This document shows, piece by piece, positions 24,013 to 36,399 of a stretch of 64,000 bases of DNA; the stretch's first letter is position 1; every line of letters starts with the position of its first letter. Position numbers and translations under genes: made by a program. Source of the DNA: Polyporus tsugae (taxonomy: Eukaryota; Basidiomycota; Agaricomycetes; Polyporales; Polyporaceae); assembly GCA_024305745.1 (NCBI GenBank), contig JAHRBS010000012.1:1059001-1123000 (forward strand), read 5' to 3'. A model generated the notes under the pieces. It was not told the origin of the DNA. It saw only the letters and a program-made list of their open reading frames with translations, and made no database searches.

Positions 24013-24680
24013 TTATGTGGAAGGACTCGAGTGTGGATATTGTGGCTTACCATTCGCTGGATCGGAGAGGTGGCTGACTCGGACTGACTCGGATCCGGAC
24101 TTGTTGTGGACGCTCAGGCTATGGACTACGGACTACGCGCTAGGGATATCGATATATAATCCAGTTGCGACACGGATGTTGTATCCTTGTAATATTGTCT
24201 AGACCATATGTACTTATCAGCGTAATAGTCCTTCTGCTTGAGTATTTGTTTGAAACAAAACCTACGTCTTTGAATTCGTTCGATGGTAGTCTGACTACTA
24301 CTGGTACTGTCTGTATATATACTGACTACACATCGTGGGACTGCCTTCCTCACCCCATTAACTTGAATACTCCTTCGCGAAAATATTCGGTTTGTATTCG
24401 AAGTGTGCCTAGTGACCAGATAAACCGCCTGTAGAGCTTCGACGATATTGAATGCATTGTCAGTCCGATACTTACTTAGCTTGCAATTGCGCCACGCGTA
24501 GTAGGGCGGTAGGCGAGGCACGAGTCTATGGGCGCTAGAAGCGTTGTGGAGGGGAAGCTCAGGCTCGAGGCCGGTTCGCCACCTGGACCTCCAGCTTGTC
24601 CTCCAGCTTGTCACGACCGCCATGACCACCTCCATTTAGGTTCTCTCCCATCTTAATATTTGGGCATTAACTTTCTTGAT
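24013..24680. other. Intergenic between two kinase genes
   Basis: AT-richer spacer; no coding pattern. It holds the 3' end of the first kinase and the promoter of the IKS1-like gene. Confidence 0.6.
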
Positions 24681-27249
24681 ATGTCTGACGACTTGGACAC
24701 GTACTCGCCATCTGGTGCGCTCGTTGCAGTCACTCCGACGGACCCTGAATGGCAACCCATCCTCCATGTTTCCAACCAAGTCGTGCTCTACAACCCAACG
24801 TCCCATGCGCTCTCTATCCGGACGCACTCGCCGCCTCCCTCGGGGACCTTGGCACGACACGCACACGCACGTTGCCCTTACTGCCACCGTTCCATTTCAC
24901 CAGATCACGGGCGACCTCATGAGTCCGACGACGACGACCTAGAAGAGAGCCTGGGGCGTGCTTCGAACAGGGCTGCCAACTATTTCCAGTTGCTCGAGAT
25001 TGCCAACGAGACCTCGCGTCCAGCAAGTCCTGCTGGCAGCAATGGCACCTCACCACGGTCGTCCACAGGAAGCGCATTCCGTGCGGAAAACATGGCGGAA
25101 GGATATTTCAAGGCCTTCTTCCAGGAGGTCTGCAGGCTCGGGATGGGTGCCAACGGCAGCGTATACCTATGTCAGGTGAGTTGTGTATCATACATTCTGC
25201 TGTACCCATTCCGACCCTTGCGTTCAAAAGCACGTTCTCGATGGAAACTCTCTTGGTACGTTTCACCCTTGTCGCTTCTCGTCATTCCTGTAGCTTCTAT
25301 TGGCATGTAGGCTATTTCGCTGTAAAGAAGGTTGCCGTTGGTCAATCCCATTCATATCTTCTCAGTACCTTGCGTGAGGTATGTTGTAGGCGGTGTCGAC
25401 CCTTTGTCGCGTCATTCATGCAGGTTCGCAGGTCCGTCTCCTGGAGAAGTTACACCACCCAAATATAGTCACCTACCACCACACCTGGCTTGAATCGTCC
25501 CAATTCTCAACGTTTGGACCAAGGGTGCCTACGCTGCAGTAAGCAGCTTGTTATGGCTATGTCTATGCCACATCCTGTGCTGATACCTTCCACAGTATCC
25601 TCATGCAATGGGCGGAAGGCGGGAGTTTGGATGACTTAATCGACGCACGGCTTGGTCGCCGCGCCCCAAAGATCCATCACCTGCATGCAACAGAAGGGAC
25701 CTCAGGTGGTATCTCCGTCCCCGAATCTGCAGGAGGGAGTCCCGATGCTAGCGACCACCCCTACTCCAGAAACGCACGCATCCGTGCGTTCCGTGCCGTG
25801 CAGCGTGCACCGCCTGAGGAGCGCGAACGTCTCCGTCGGGAAATGGGCCTGAACGGGAACGGCGTTCTGCCTCAGAGTAACAGGAGAGGCCCTGCGGACT
25901 GGAAGCCTGTCCACTTGCTGAGTGCGGAGGAAGTACATGACCTTTTTGAGGACGTCGTCGCCGGACTTGCCTTCCTTGTACGTCATGACCCTTTTCCTAT
26001 TTCTGACACGGGCTTATTAGTGGTTTAGCATGAGAAGTCGATATTGCATCTAGACCTCAAACCGGGGAACGTCCTCTTGACCTGGGACGAAGGCCGTATG
26101 GTGTACGTCACATCGTCTGTTGCGTTACGTTCGCTCCCTCATAGTCTGTCTGACAGCCCTCGTGCCATGCTGGCCGACTTCGGGACATCGCAGGATATGC
26201 TCAATGCCAGAACGCGATCTGGTAACACCGGAACGTGCGTGTGATGTCCTTCGTGACACTGGCGGTCACTCATTAATTTCCGTTTTCCAGCCTCGAGTAT
26301 TCAGCACCGGAGTCTCTCCCGGAACCTTCCACTGGCCAGCTGCGTCAAGTTGATTCTAAGGCCGATATGTGGTCTCTCGGCATGATCTTGCACAAAATGC
26401 TCTTCTTCCGCCTACCCTATCGCTATACGGTTGACAACGACGAGGCTAGCTGTCCAAAAGATGGTAGAGAGTACATGGATAGGCTGGAGGCCGAGATCTT
26501 GGAGTACATGGGGTTCAAGTCCTCGTCGATACTGGCGAACGGATTCGAGTCTCGCAGGTTGCCGAAGGTGTATCTCTTGTTGTTGGAGACGCTTTTGAAC
26601 GTGAAGCCTTCGGCACGGCCGTCGTCCGAGCGCGTGCTTTGCGTGATCAAGGAAGGCGGGGTACGTTCATGTTAGCACTCTATTGTCTGCTCGCAATCTA
26701 ACGAGGCATCTAGCTCAACCCAGTGTCTGTACAAAGAAGTAATGCGGTGCCATCCACACTCGCCCTTGCGCGTTCGACCCATGTGCGGACAAGCCCTGAA
26801 AGGTCTGGCCCTACCCTTGTTGAGGAGTCAACCGACGCGAGCGTCGAGGAGATCAAGGACGAAGATGACAGCACAAAGAAACGGACGTTCCTCGGTGTCC
26901 CTATACCCGCATATCCCACCACGGTTCGAGGCTGGTCAGAGGCTCTCCGCCGAGGACAGGAACGTATACCCATGTATCTACCAAGGAGACCATGGCTCCG
27001 GACGCTCAAGTCCACCATATTGGTCGCGAAGGTGGGTACATCCCATGTCATGGTGCCGTTGCCCACCTCACCTGCTGGCAGGTATTCACGCTTTCTCGCA
27101 TGTGCCCGGCCAACGAACCCCGGCCAGTCATTGCGAGCGCCGCGCTTGCCCTTGCGATCATGGACACATGGTTCGACAGCCTCCAAACAACGCTCGCATT
27201 CGGTGCAGCACATCTCGCGCTGCTCTCTTTCGTGTGTGGGAGCGGGTAG
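24681..27249 (+). CDS. IKS1: IKS1-like protein kinase with C-terminal membrane segments
   Basis: Ten exons (24681-25175, 25231-25255, 25311-25378, 25432-25538, 25596-25977, 26029-26102, 26157-26234, 26291-26660, 26714-27031, 27082-27249) encode 694 residues. A putative zinc-binding CPYCHR lies in the N-terminal region. The kinase domain follows: RLGMGANGSVYLCQ, YFAVKKVAVG, VRLLEKLHHPNIVTYHHTW, HLDLKPGNVLL (non-RD type, as in the IKS family), ADFGTS and YSAPES. A basic, disordered linker leads to two hydrophobic stretches at the C-terminus (PVIASAALALAIMDTWF and TLAFGAAHLALLSFVCGSG), suggesting membrane anchoring. Yeast Iks1 is a little-studied kinase linked to the Ras regulator Ira1. Exon 2 is 25 nt with an AAG acceptor. 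Confidence 0.93.
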
Positions 27250-28396
27250 TGTGGTGACTGAAAGAGAGTGCATGACTGCAGCCCTACTCCCCGATCAAGA
27301 TCCTGAGGGCATAAGCGGCCACCTTTTGGTATGGTTGGATGGATGTTCCATAATGGACCACCCGTCGTCTCTGTTGACCTGATTACAAACGCGCATACTA
27401 TTGGACTTTGTTACACTCGCTCTGTACACCCAGCATACACACATATCGTAAACCTCGTGACCAGCAATTTCTCCTGTCGACGTGCAAGACGTAGAATGAA
27501 CCGTGTAGGCCTTCTGTCGTCCGAGTTATAACATTACACACTACCATCCACAAGACGCACAGTGTCAGGATTTCCATCTATTACTGTAATAATGGTTGGG
27601 GATTTGGGACCACCTTCGGCGCCTTCATCCTTCATCCTGACTATCACCTCTGCGGATATAGAAGCTCTAATCGCCTATGCATGCCAGCATATACTTATAC
27701 AAGGATTTGTTCGTCTGGAGCTATGGGAACTCTATTCTTAAATCGTCACTGGTTTACGGCATTGGGGAACACTGGGCCCGGGATCGTCGAAGCCGGCGGC
27801 AAAAACAATGTACGACAATGGATCAAGGACACGAACATCGGTTGCCATCCTCCTTCACGCTATCTGTGGGATCAAGCTCATTGTCGTTAGTGTATAAGTA
27901 ATGTTCTAGCAATCTGGACGCGCCTTCGAAGCATCAGCATGCGGCGACCTCTTGGAACATGACTGCATCGATGGGCGCTCCGCCTTATTGTTATGCTGCC
28001 TCCAGGCTTCCCATGATATATGTGTACGTCCCGTCAACTGATTCGCCCCGTTCCAGTCCGCGTCTGAATCTCGCGCCTTTTTGTGTCCGCACGGAACGTG
28101 TACGGCGCGTCTTTAGCTTTTTGTCTGGAGCTGAATATTGAATTCGTGGCATATGCCGCGTCGCGTATAACTACACCCCACTCGGTCCATGCATCACCAT
28201 CGCTCGCCCGCTGATCAACGTCGCTCGCAGCTGCCGGCCCCAGTGGTCTCATAGCTGGCCATCCTAATTGTATTTTCTGTGCTGGGTGCCGCTCCTTGCG
28301 CCTTCTGTCGTTTCCGCTGATACCCTCCCGGATCTCGAGCTCGGTCCTAGCACCTCTTCGGTCCTGGAGTCGACTTCTACTTGGACGTGAGAGACG
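27250..28396. other. Intergenic
   Basis: About 1.1 kb with no supportable gene; short frames only. It holds the terminator of the IKS1-like gene and the promoter of the next gene. Confidence 0.6.
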
Positions 28397-29493
28397 ATGT
28401 CTGCCCCTGCTGTTATCCGCTTCCCTCCTCCCCCGCCCACCCGAAACGATCTCTCGAGCGAACAGCGAGCGAAGCTCATCCGCACCAACAACAAGCTTGG
28501 CCAGGTGCTTGGTAGCACGCCCCACGTTCTCGACCTTTCGTACATCGGTATGCCTTTCCGTCCCTCTCAGCCGTCCGAGTGACCGATAGCTGATCTTCAT
28601 CTTTACGCCCAGTGCCACCAGCAGCTCACAGGGAGCTACCCGCCCCTCCTAAAACGCCCACGTCGAGCAAGAACCCGTTCCGGGGTCACTCCCGCAAAAA
28701 GTCTTCTCCCAAAGTAGACATGGACGCAATGCGCGCCGACGCGAAGAGCCCAGACTCCGTCGCCTCGACCACTTCGCGAAGGTCGACGTCCAGCATCCGC
28801 GTGAAGACAGACGAACTCGCATGGCGCACTCCCTACTCCGTCCAGCGCCCGCCTCTCCTGCAGCTCTCCCTTCCCCCTTCCCCATCCCCTTCGCGAAAGC
28901 CTAAGCTCGACACCATCCCAGGCTCACCTCCCTTCGACGAGCTTTCCGGGCCCTCAGAGCCGCCCAAGTTCCACATCCCCTCCGACGCGGCCATGCGTCG
29001 CGAGAAGATGCGCAGGGTGCGGAAGATGCTTGGAGACGGCGTCCCCCACGAGCTGGTCTTCCCCTCCTCCCCCGGAGAGTCCGAATCTGAGTCGGAGGAG
29101 GACTCGCCGCTTGTCGAGACCCCCACCTCAACGATCTCGATGAGCCGCGAATGGCTGCTGGTCGACGTGAACATGAACAAGCCGCTCCCGACCCCGCAGA
29201 CGCAGGATCTGAGGTCGAAGCCGCTCCCCATCCCTGTCCCTGTCGGCCCCCCGTCGAAGAAGGCGCGCCGCGATCGTCTGCAGAAGGAGCGGCCGAAGGA
29301 CAAGCCGTCCAAGGGCGCACGCCGCCTGGAGAGCATCGCAGAGGGCATGGCGGACGCGCGCATCGAGAGCATCACCGTCGTCGGGGTGTCGGCGAGCGCG
29401 GGGATGGACGGGCGCGGCAAGTCGCGCCGCTTCATCAAGGGTGACGTGGCGTTCGACCAGATCGGCACCGCGTGGGGAGGGCATATGTGGTGA
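28397..29493 (+). CDS. Disordered Ser/Pro-rich conserved fungal protein
   Basis: Two exons, 28397-28547 and 28613-29493, encode 343 residues. I recognise no catalytic domain. The N-terminus has a polyproline run (FPPPPPTR). A basic patch near residue 70 (GHSRKKSS) is followed by a Ser/Pro-rich region. The segment MRREKMRRVRKMLGDGVPHE followed by LVFP resembles a short motif found in many fungal disordered proteins (basic helix, LGE/DxVPxELV). The C-terminal third carries PSKKARRDRLQKERPKDK, which could be a nuclear localisation signal, and then a more ordered Ala/Gly-rich end. Codon use is strongly GC3-biased, like its neighbours, which supports real coding. Confidence 0.82.
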
Positions 29494-30310
29494 GCGTCGC
29501 GCTCTGTGGTTCTCGGTCTCGTTTGTTTGGCGTGGTCGTTCCGAGTCTCGTTCTCGTCTCGTCTCGCTCGCGCGCAGGCAAGCTGGCTTCTTGCCTGGTC
29601 TGGTGCGCATTTGAAGGTCTCGGTTTCGGATACTTACGTTGGATCATGACAGTCGGCTCGGGTTTGGAAAGCTCTTGAAAGCGTGATCAATTGTTGCTCT
29701 TGATGTAATGTCATGTACTGGTGCTCTGGTTCGAATGTGTGTCTAGTGCCGCATCGGACCTCTGCGCTCATGCTATGTCCCGTAGGTGTACTATACCCCT
29801 GTTGTTAATGTTTTCAACATGTACACTAATGTAAAGCTTTCTATGTGCTGATAGTGTTTATGTTTCGTGCATGATCATGCCAGATATGATCTTCTGATAT
29901 GCGTACTTCTCATCCATACGCCTCCACCACATTTTGGTTGCCTCGTGCCAAACCCACCGCGAAATAGATTTGTCAACGTACTCCGCAGATTGTTCTTATC
30001 TATGTATAACTGCATACAGTCTGCGTTCCAGTTACTTACAAGTGTCAAGCTAGCGCTCGGGGAGGGAAAGTGGAAGTCGCGCCACAACTGAGAATGATCT
30101 CATGGCTGATCGGGCGCAGTGGGGCTGTATCTGGGGCCGTGTCTTGCCGTGTCCTGTCTTTCCAGGGAGCTCCAGCCCCCGCCCTTCCGAATTAGCCCTG
30201 CGCAGCACTCCGCTTTCCCGTCTGACGTGTTTGACTGTTCGACATTCACCTCCTCACCCACGACACACGACTAGCGGCCCACCCCTCAATCAGGAGAACA
30301 GCTCGTCAGG
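29494..30310. other. Intergenic
   Basis: Spacer of 0.8 kb without coding pattern, holding the promoter of the PIL1-like gene. Confidence 0.6.
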
Positions 30311-33300
30311 ATGTTCAAAAACGCCGCCCGCAAAATCGCGCACAACACGACTGTGCCTGGGCTCGCAGGCAAGCAGGACCTGCGTTCCCTCCAGGACCTC
30401 ATCACCACGGAGAAGGCAGTTCTCAACTCGTACGTCATGCCAGACAATCCCCATTAATCAAATTCCATCGTCAGGCAGGCGAGCTAACCGACACCGTTTT
30501 ATGCGTCGATTAGATTACAGAAACTCAGCGCGGACTTTGCTCGGGCGTCCGAGGCCTTGAGGATATGGGGGCAAGGCGAGGGAGATGACCTTGGGGTAAG
30601 TTCGTCCTTCCCGTCTTCCTTGCGCATATGCACCAACATGCCATTAGGACACCTTGATTGCATCGAATGCGCTCTTACTCCACTTCTCTTCGGCTCTCTC
30701 CACACTCGCGGATCATGAAGTCACAATTCGCGAGCAGATGAAGACCGTTCGGACGCGAGAGGAGAACCTCGACGAGCTAAAGAGAAGGCGGCGCTCCCTC
30801 ATCGCCGACGCGGATGCTGCGGATCGCAAGCTAAACAAGATGGCGCCAGAGAACAAGAACCTCGTGCAGCAGACTGAGCACGTCAACCGGCTGCGAGAGG
30901 AGATTCGGCAGGTGGACTCTGAAATCATGGCTGAGGAGGCGAGTTTGGGCGACTTCAAGCGAGCAACGGTGCGGGCGTGGATGGGAACGAAGTTTGGCGG
31001 CTTACTGGAATGTTGTGAGAAGGGCTCGGTACGTATCGTTCCCCCTGATCTGCGTGTGTGACAGAGTCCAAACATCAATCTACAGATCGTTGGCGAGCTC
31101 GGAAAGCTCGTCATCTCGGTACGTTGTTCATTGTGTTGCAAATGTGCCGCATATATTCACGTCCCAAGCAGGAAATACCGCTTGAGCCAACCCAACCGGG
31201 CCTTCCGCGATCATACTACACAGGCCATGCACGCACTGAGTTCCTCGTCGCGGAAGCTACTCGATCCGTGTCAGAGGTCACCTATTCACCTGACCCGGAC
31301 CCCAACCCCACGCATCGAAGCATACGACCACTTCCTGGTGCTGAATTGTCACCAGTAGTATCCCCATCCCAGCAGCGTCGAATGTCGACTTTATCTGCAA
31401 ACAGTAATCCATACTACGGACAGTCTGCGCCCCAGCCGGGTTATGCTCCTTCACCATCCGTAGGCTACTCCGGACTTCCACAAGTTGAGGAAACTGGCTT
31501 CTCCATTGGGCAGTTCATGGCACAGGATTCATCTTCCCACTCACCCGTGCTCACCAATCCTTCCGTCAACGAGTTCGGAACATACTCTTCGCCTCCCATG
31601 TCGAACCAGCCGAGCACAATCAGTGTCGTGGACAGGGCTACCCCAGCTCCCCGTGGAGGTCGATTCGCGACGTTCCCCGTCAAAGCAGCAGGTCCTCGTC
31701 CCCAGCCGTCACTACCGTCCACAAACCCCTACGTCAACCCCCCGCCTATGAGAGACGGCGACCGTGCGCCATCCATTGAGGTCGACCGCAACGACGAGTC
31801 GTTCGCCTCGAGCGTTGTTCATGCATTAAATCAATACTCATTCGATGGTCCCTCCGGCAGTGCTGGCCCAAGCTCGGGCATCCAGCCTCCGCGCGGCCCG
31901 CCCGCGCATGACATCAAGGGTGGCGACTTCGGCCCGCAGCGGTACTCGCCACCTCCGCCTATGTATACACCTTCCAACGGCCAAGGCCTCCCCATAGGTG
32001 CGGCGCCGTCCACACCGCCCACAGCGATGCACCACGATAGCGGCTTGGACGGGCATTCGCAGGTGCAGGGTAATGGCAACGGCAAAGGTGCGTTGCACCC
32101 GCAGTCCGCGCACGACGAGGACGAGGGGCTGGCGTACATGTCTCCGGGACGGAGGAATGAGTCGGCCGAGTCCCTCTCTGATTCTGGCGACAGGCGGGTG
32201 AGGTTCGGTGCCGTCACTGACGTGGACACTGAGCTCGGGAGGCGGCATCACGAGCAGGAGCTCCACGAGGCGCAACCAGAACAACCGCAGGAGCCGCAAC
32301 AGGAGCAGGTGCCGTCTGGCCAGAGGTACGCGCGCGTGCCTGTGCCTGCTATGGATGAAGGCTTGACCGGGTACCAGAATGGACGGTCTTTGCCCGAAGG
32401 TGAGCCGCCTTGCAGGAGGAGTCTACCTTCGTGATGTCCTAACGCGGCCTCTGTCCAGAACTTCCGGCGATCCCTTCACCTCCTCAACCCGCATCTCCAG
32501 TCCGTTATGACCCGATGCCGCAAGAGCCGTCTCACATTGTTCCTTCTATCCCTTCCCCGCAACCTCGCGTACAGACGCCTCCCGCAAACGAGGTACTCAC
32601 GGACGAGACTGCCCTGAACGCGGCAGCCATTCGCGAGGTCTCTCGTGAGCTCGACGCATTGATGATCAGCTCTCCCACTTCGTCTCCAATTGAAGATCGA
32701 CCTCCTCCGTCGCCGATCTCTGGTCGTCCATACGGAGCGTCACCATCGCCATTCAACAGACAGAGACGCGATCCCTCGCCCCTCCCTTCTCTGAACACGG
32801 CATCGCCGCCAGGTTCGGGGATGACGAGTCCGAAGTTGGAGAACCTTTATGTCCGCGCGCGAGATCGGTCCCTTGCCTCGCCCATGAGTAGCATAGGCAG
32901 GAAGATGTCGGCGGACATCGTGCCCTCACCGCCGGCCCCTGTCTCTCCCAGCGATCGCAGCGACCATGGACGACCGTCCATGAGCATCCCTCAGGCATCG
33001 CAGGATTCTTCGAACGGAACGCCGTACCGCACACCAATGGATACCCCATCTCCTGGGGCGATGTACAACATGCCGGGCACCGCAAACTCGAACGGCTCCT
33101 TCTCGCCGCAAGGGGGCCCCCGTACTATCTCGGCGGCGGCGTTCAGGCGGCAGCAGGCCCAGCAGCGCAACCTCAGCACTGACAGTGTCGGGCTTGCGGA
33201 CGTCAGCCCGCTGAACGTCAAGAAGCGCCCATTGCCGAGCTCGCCCTACCCGTCCCCGCTGGGGACTGGACTCGGGCCTGCGGCGGGGCCTAACCAGGGT

Positions 33301-33492
33301 CTCCGCGCTGCGTCGTCTTCACCCCAACCCGGCGAGCCGCGGCCTGTGTCGCATTATCGGAGCGACGGGGAGGGCGGAGAGGACGACTTCGACTACATCT
33401 CTGCGTACACGGACGACCCGAACCAGCGGGCGTCTGGGTATGGTTCGGGGCGGTTTGCGACCAACGTCGATGACGAGAACGGCATTCGGTGA
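30311..33492 (+). CDS. PIL1: Eisosome protein PIL1/LSP1 with a very long C-terminal tail
   Basis: Builds eisosomes, the furrow-like plasma-membrane scaffolds that curve the membrane and regulate sphingolipid signalling. Six exons (30311-30429, 30514-30595, 30648-31028, 31086-31118, 31172-32399, 32459-33492) encode 958 residues. The first 270 residues are a complete BAR-type PIL1 core: RKIAHNTTVPGLAGKQDLRS, LQDLITTEKAVLNSLQKLSA, EALRIWGQGEGDDLGDTL, MGTKFGGLLECCEKGS, GELGKLVISEIPLEPTQPGL. The remaining roughly 690 residues are disordered, rich in Pro, Ser, Gln and Gly, with many SP/TP sites. Yeast Pil1 ends shortly after the core at about 340 residues, so the tail nearly triples the length. The frame stays open across the tail and the intron at 32400-32458 is clean, so the tail is genuine sequence. 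Confidence 0.93.
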
Positions 33493-33892
33493 TGGGTCGC
33501 GCACATGGTTTGGTTTTCCTTCTTCCATTTATTTATCGTGAACGCTCGCTTTGTTTGCCATCGGACCGTAGTCAATGCCTATGCTACCTGTTTGTCTTAG
33601 AACCTGTATCCATACGATCGTATCTATTCGTGCCTCCCATGTTCCTCGGATCTCCACATCGTTGTCTATGTCTATCGTTTGTTGTCACAGTCTCACAGAC
33701 CCCAGCTATTCTACTTCGCTGATTCCTTCCGTGATTGTATCCCCACCACCTCTCCAGCTCCTTCTATATATTCCAGCCGAACCTGATGACCCTAACCGCA
33801 ATCCCGTTGCGGGTGTGACACTGTTGTTCACTCGATTCCTCGGCGTCCAGCACCGCGGCGCTCATCTATTCACCTGTCAGCGGGCAGCATGA
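33493..33892. other. Convergent intergenic
   Basis: Short spacer between the 3' ends of the PIL1-like gene (+) and the transporter (-). No gene seen; T-rich on the plus strand, fitting 3' processing signals. Confidence 0.6.
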
Positions 33893-35780
33893 TCAAGACG
33901 CAATGCCCTGTCGCGCGGCTGCGACCACGATGCTCCCAAGGCCCGTTGCGAGCGCACAGGATCCGACGAAGATCTCGACGGCGCCGTATCCCGCACGACC
34001 ATAGGACCCTCCGAGAGATGGGGTGGACTTGCCAGCCTCGAGGAGGAAGCCGGAGAGGATGGGGCCTATCACGGCGGACACACCCTTGAAGGCAGCGGTG
34101 CCGGCGTAGGTAATGTCCGCGTTCTCTGGCTTCCGGCCCGCGCAATCCACCGCGGCGTTGGGCCAGACGGCGGAGAAGCCGCCGCTCTAGTGTGGGAGCA
34201 TGAGAGTTCGCAGGTGAGTAAAGTGCAGGACGTATATAACGTTTGGGAAATGCGAGTACTCACGAGAGCTCCGAAGATGATGGCAAACGGGTAAATTAGG
34301 GCCGGACCTTGTGCGAAGCCCCAGAGCAGGAACACGGCGAGCGCGCTCCCCAGCGAGCTGAAGAACATGATCCAGGGATACGCATAGCGGTCGGTGAGGT
34401 AGCCAAGGATGACCTGGCCGAGGACGCCCGCGGAGTTGAAGAGCGAGAGGACGATCGTCGCCGTGAGTGGCGTGGAGAGCTGCTGCGTGAAGGACGCGAT
34501 GTAGAGCGAGACGGGGAAGTAGGAGAGGCCTTGGACGAGGCAGGTGAGCGACTGGGAGATCCATTATATGTCAATCGACCCAATTTTGACTCCATTGGCC
34601 ATGGAGTCAGACGTACAAAGCTCAGGAATAGCGGGCTCTTGAAGTATTGCATCTGCGGAACGATGAACCGCGGTCGTTCTTGGCCTGGGTGGCGCTTCAC
34701 GACGGGAATACGGGGGCGGATTCCAAGGAACGCGACACCCGTCGTGGCACAGGTCATGATCGCCCATATGCGGAGCGTCCAGCGCAGGCCAACCTTGTTC
34801 AGGAGCGCGTTCAGCATCAAGGGGAACACGAAGCCTAGAGACCCGAAGCACGGTCAGCATCGGGGACTACATCGCGTTGAGCCGGGAGGCCTTGACAATG
34901 CCAGACCTCACCTCCGACACCAGTTCCAGCAAATATTATCCCGCCTGCTAGACCGCGGCGCTCGGAAAACCACTGGGGCAGCAGGATCATGGTGGGAAGA
35001 TACATGATCCCCCCGCTGAAGCCCAAGCCAACGCCCTGTAGCAAGATCAACTGCCACACCTGGAAACGAAAGCTTCAGCGAAGACGGTCCAGACAACGCG
35101 AAAACCGGAAGGGCACACCTGCGTTGCGAAGCTGGAGCAGAAGAGACACGCGAAGTAGAGCACGAGGGCACACCACATCGCCGTTTTCATATATTCCGGG
35201 TAGCGGCGGAACATTATTGAGAGGAAGAGAACCTATGGGCTTGGTGAGCAAACAAGAAACCTTTCAGTCCAACCAGAGAACATTGACCTCTCCGTATTGG
35301 ATCCCAAGGCCGACCGTGCCGACCGCCGCGATGGTAACTTGGGACGAAGAGTTGAAAGGCGGATGCGTTGTGTAGTAATCTGAGGCGCTATCAGAACGAT
35401 AAGGTCACGTATAATCGGTCTTTCTGACCTTGGAAGATACCATAACTGCCGGAGAATTCATCATTCAACATCCTGGGCGTATCGGACAAGAGACTCGAAG
35501 ATAGCTCTTACCTGAACAGAAAACCCCAGATGAACATCTCAGCTACGAACGCGGACGCACAGAACGTCCAGGCTCCCAAACCCCGGTCGATTGGCGCAAG
35601 CTCCTGGAAGGTGGTCCCTTCCTGGGGTTCGGAATGCTCGAGGACTTGGAGTTGCGCATGGGATCCATTGGTCGGCGAAGAATGGCCCGTGGAAGAAACA
35701 TCGCGCTTCAACTCTTTGAGCTCATACTGCTGGCCTTCAGCGGCTTCGAGGTCGTGAGCCTTGGTCAGCTTGGGGTCCAT
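33893..35780 (-). CDS. Major facilitator transporter, monocarboxylate (MCT/SLC16-like) family
   Basis: Eight exons (35780-35512, 35445-35429, 35379-35288, 35232-35119, 35059-34912, 34834-34617, 34551-34264, 34186-33893) encode 479 residues. A hydrophilic N-terminal tail of about 70 residues precedes the membrane part, which begins with DRGLGAWTFCASAFVAEMFI. The MCT-type sequence WGFLFSYGIFQDYY spans exons 1-3; exon 2 is only 17 nt. Later landmarks include GLGFSGGIMYLPTMILLPQWF, SERRGLAGGIIFAGTGVGG and AGVLGQVILGYLTDRY, with about 12 membrane spans in total. Fungal members move monocarboxylates, riboflavin or secondary metabolites; the substrate cannot be told. The two oxygenase genes upstream run in the same direction, so a shared metabolic role is possible. 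Confidence 0.92.
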
Positions 35781-36399
35781 GACGGATAGAGTGGAAGTCG
35801 GCACGTCTCACTAAAACTTGGAGGGGAGCCCACTACTGCTGAGGTAACTCTTGAACCCTCGCCTATTTGAACATCTCTGGTGCGCCCTGGCATGATAGCC
35901 AATGTGTAAAGTCTAGGTAACGAAAAATGAAGGGATGCAGCAGGTCGTTGCTTGGATCGTCTGTCGCGAGGCGTCAGTCACTCATAGGGTAGAACGTAAT
36001 ACAATCGGTATGTGCTCCGGCCGAAGGCGTGAAGACTGACCATGTTGACTGGCTTAACCGTTCTAGCGCAATTTAGACAGTGACTCCTGACCTGGCTCGT
36101 GATGCGCGCGCCGGACCAGATCTGGTGTGTGGCAAGGAGCTTCTAAGTTGGAAAATGGTGCCTTCATTCATTCGACTTAGTCCACAAGACAGAAACGGGC
36201 AAGGCAGGCGTGCTTCAAACAAAGTTGGTCAGCGAAATGTAAACGTCGGAACATATGGCCTCAAGGGAGAACACAGACTACGGAACAGCGTGCACGTGTG
36301 GAACGCACAAATGTAATACAACATATGGTCTTCTACCAAATATACAACGTGCACTGATGACGTTACCCAATACGGCATGTTTCTTCCTTTGGCGGGCAT
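35781..36399. other. Intergenic
   Basis: Spacer of 0.6 kb; no coding pattern. It holds the transporter promoter. Confidence 0.6.

Noticed and set aside
34309..35007. Long plus-strand frame opposite the transporter
   Set aside because: It is a GC-biased antisense shadow of transporter exons, without its own pattern.
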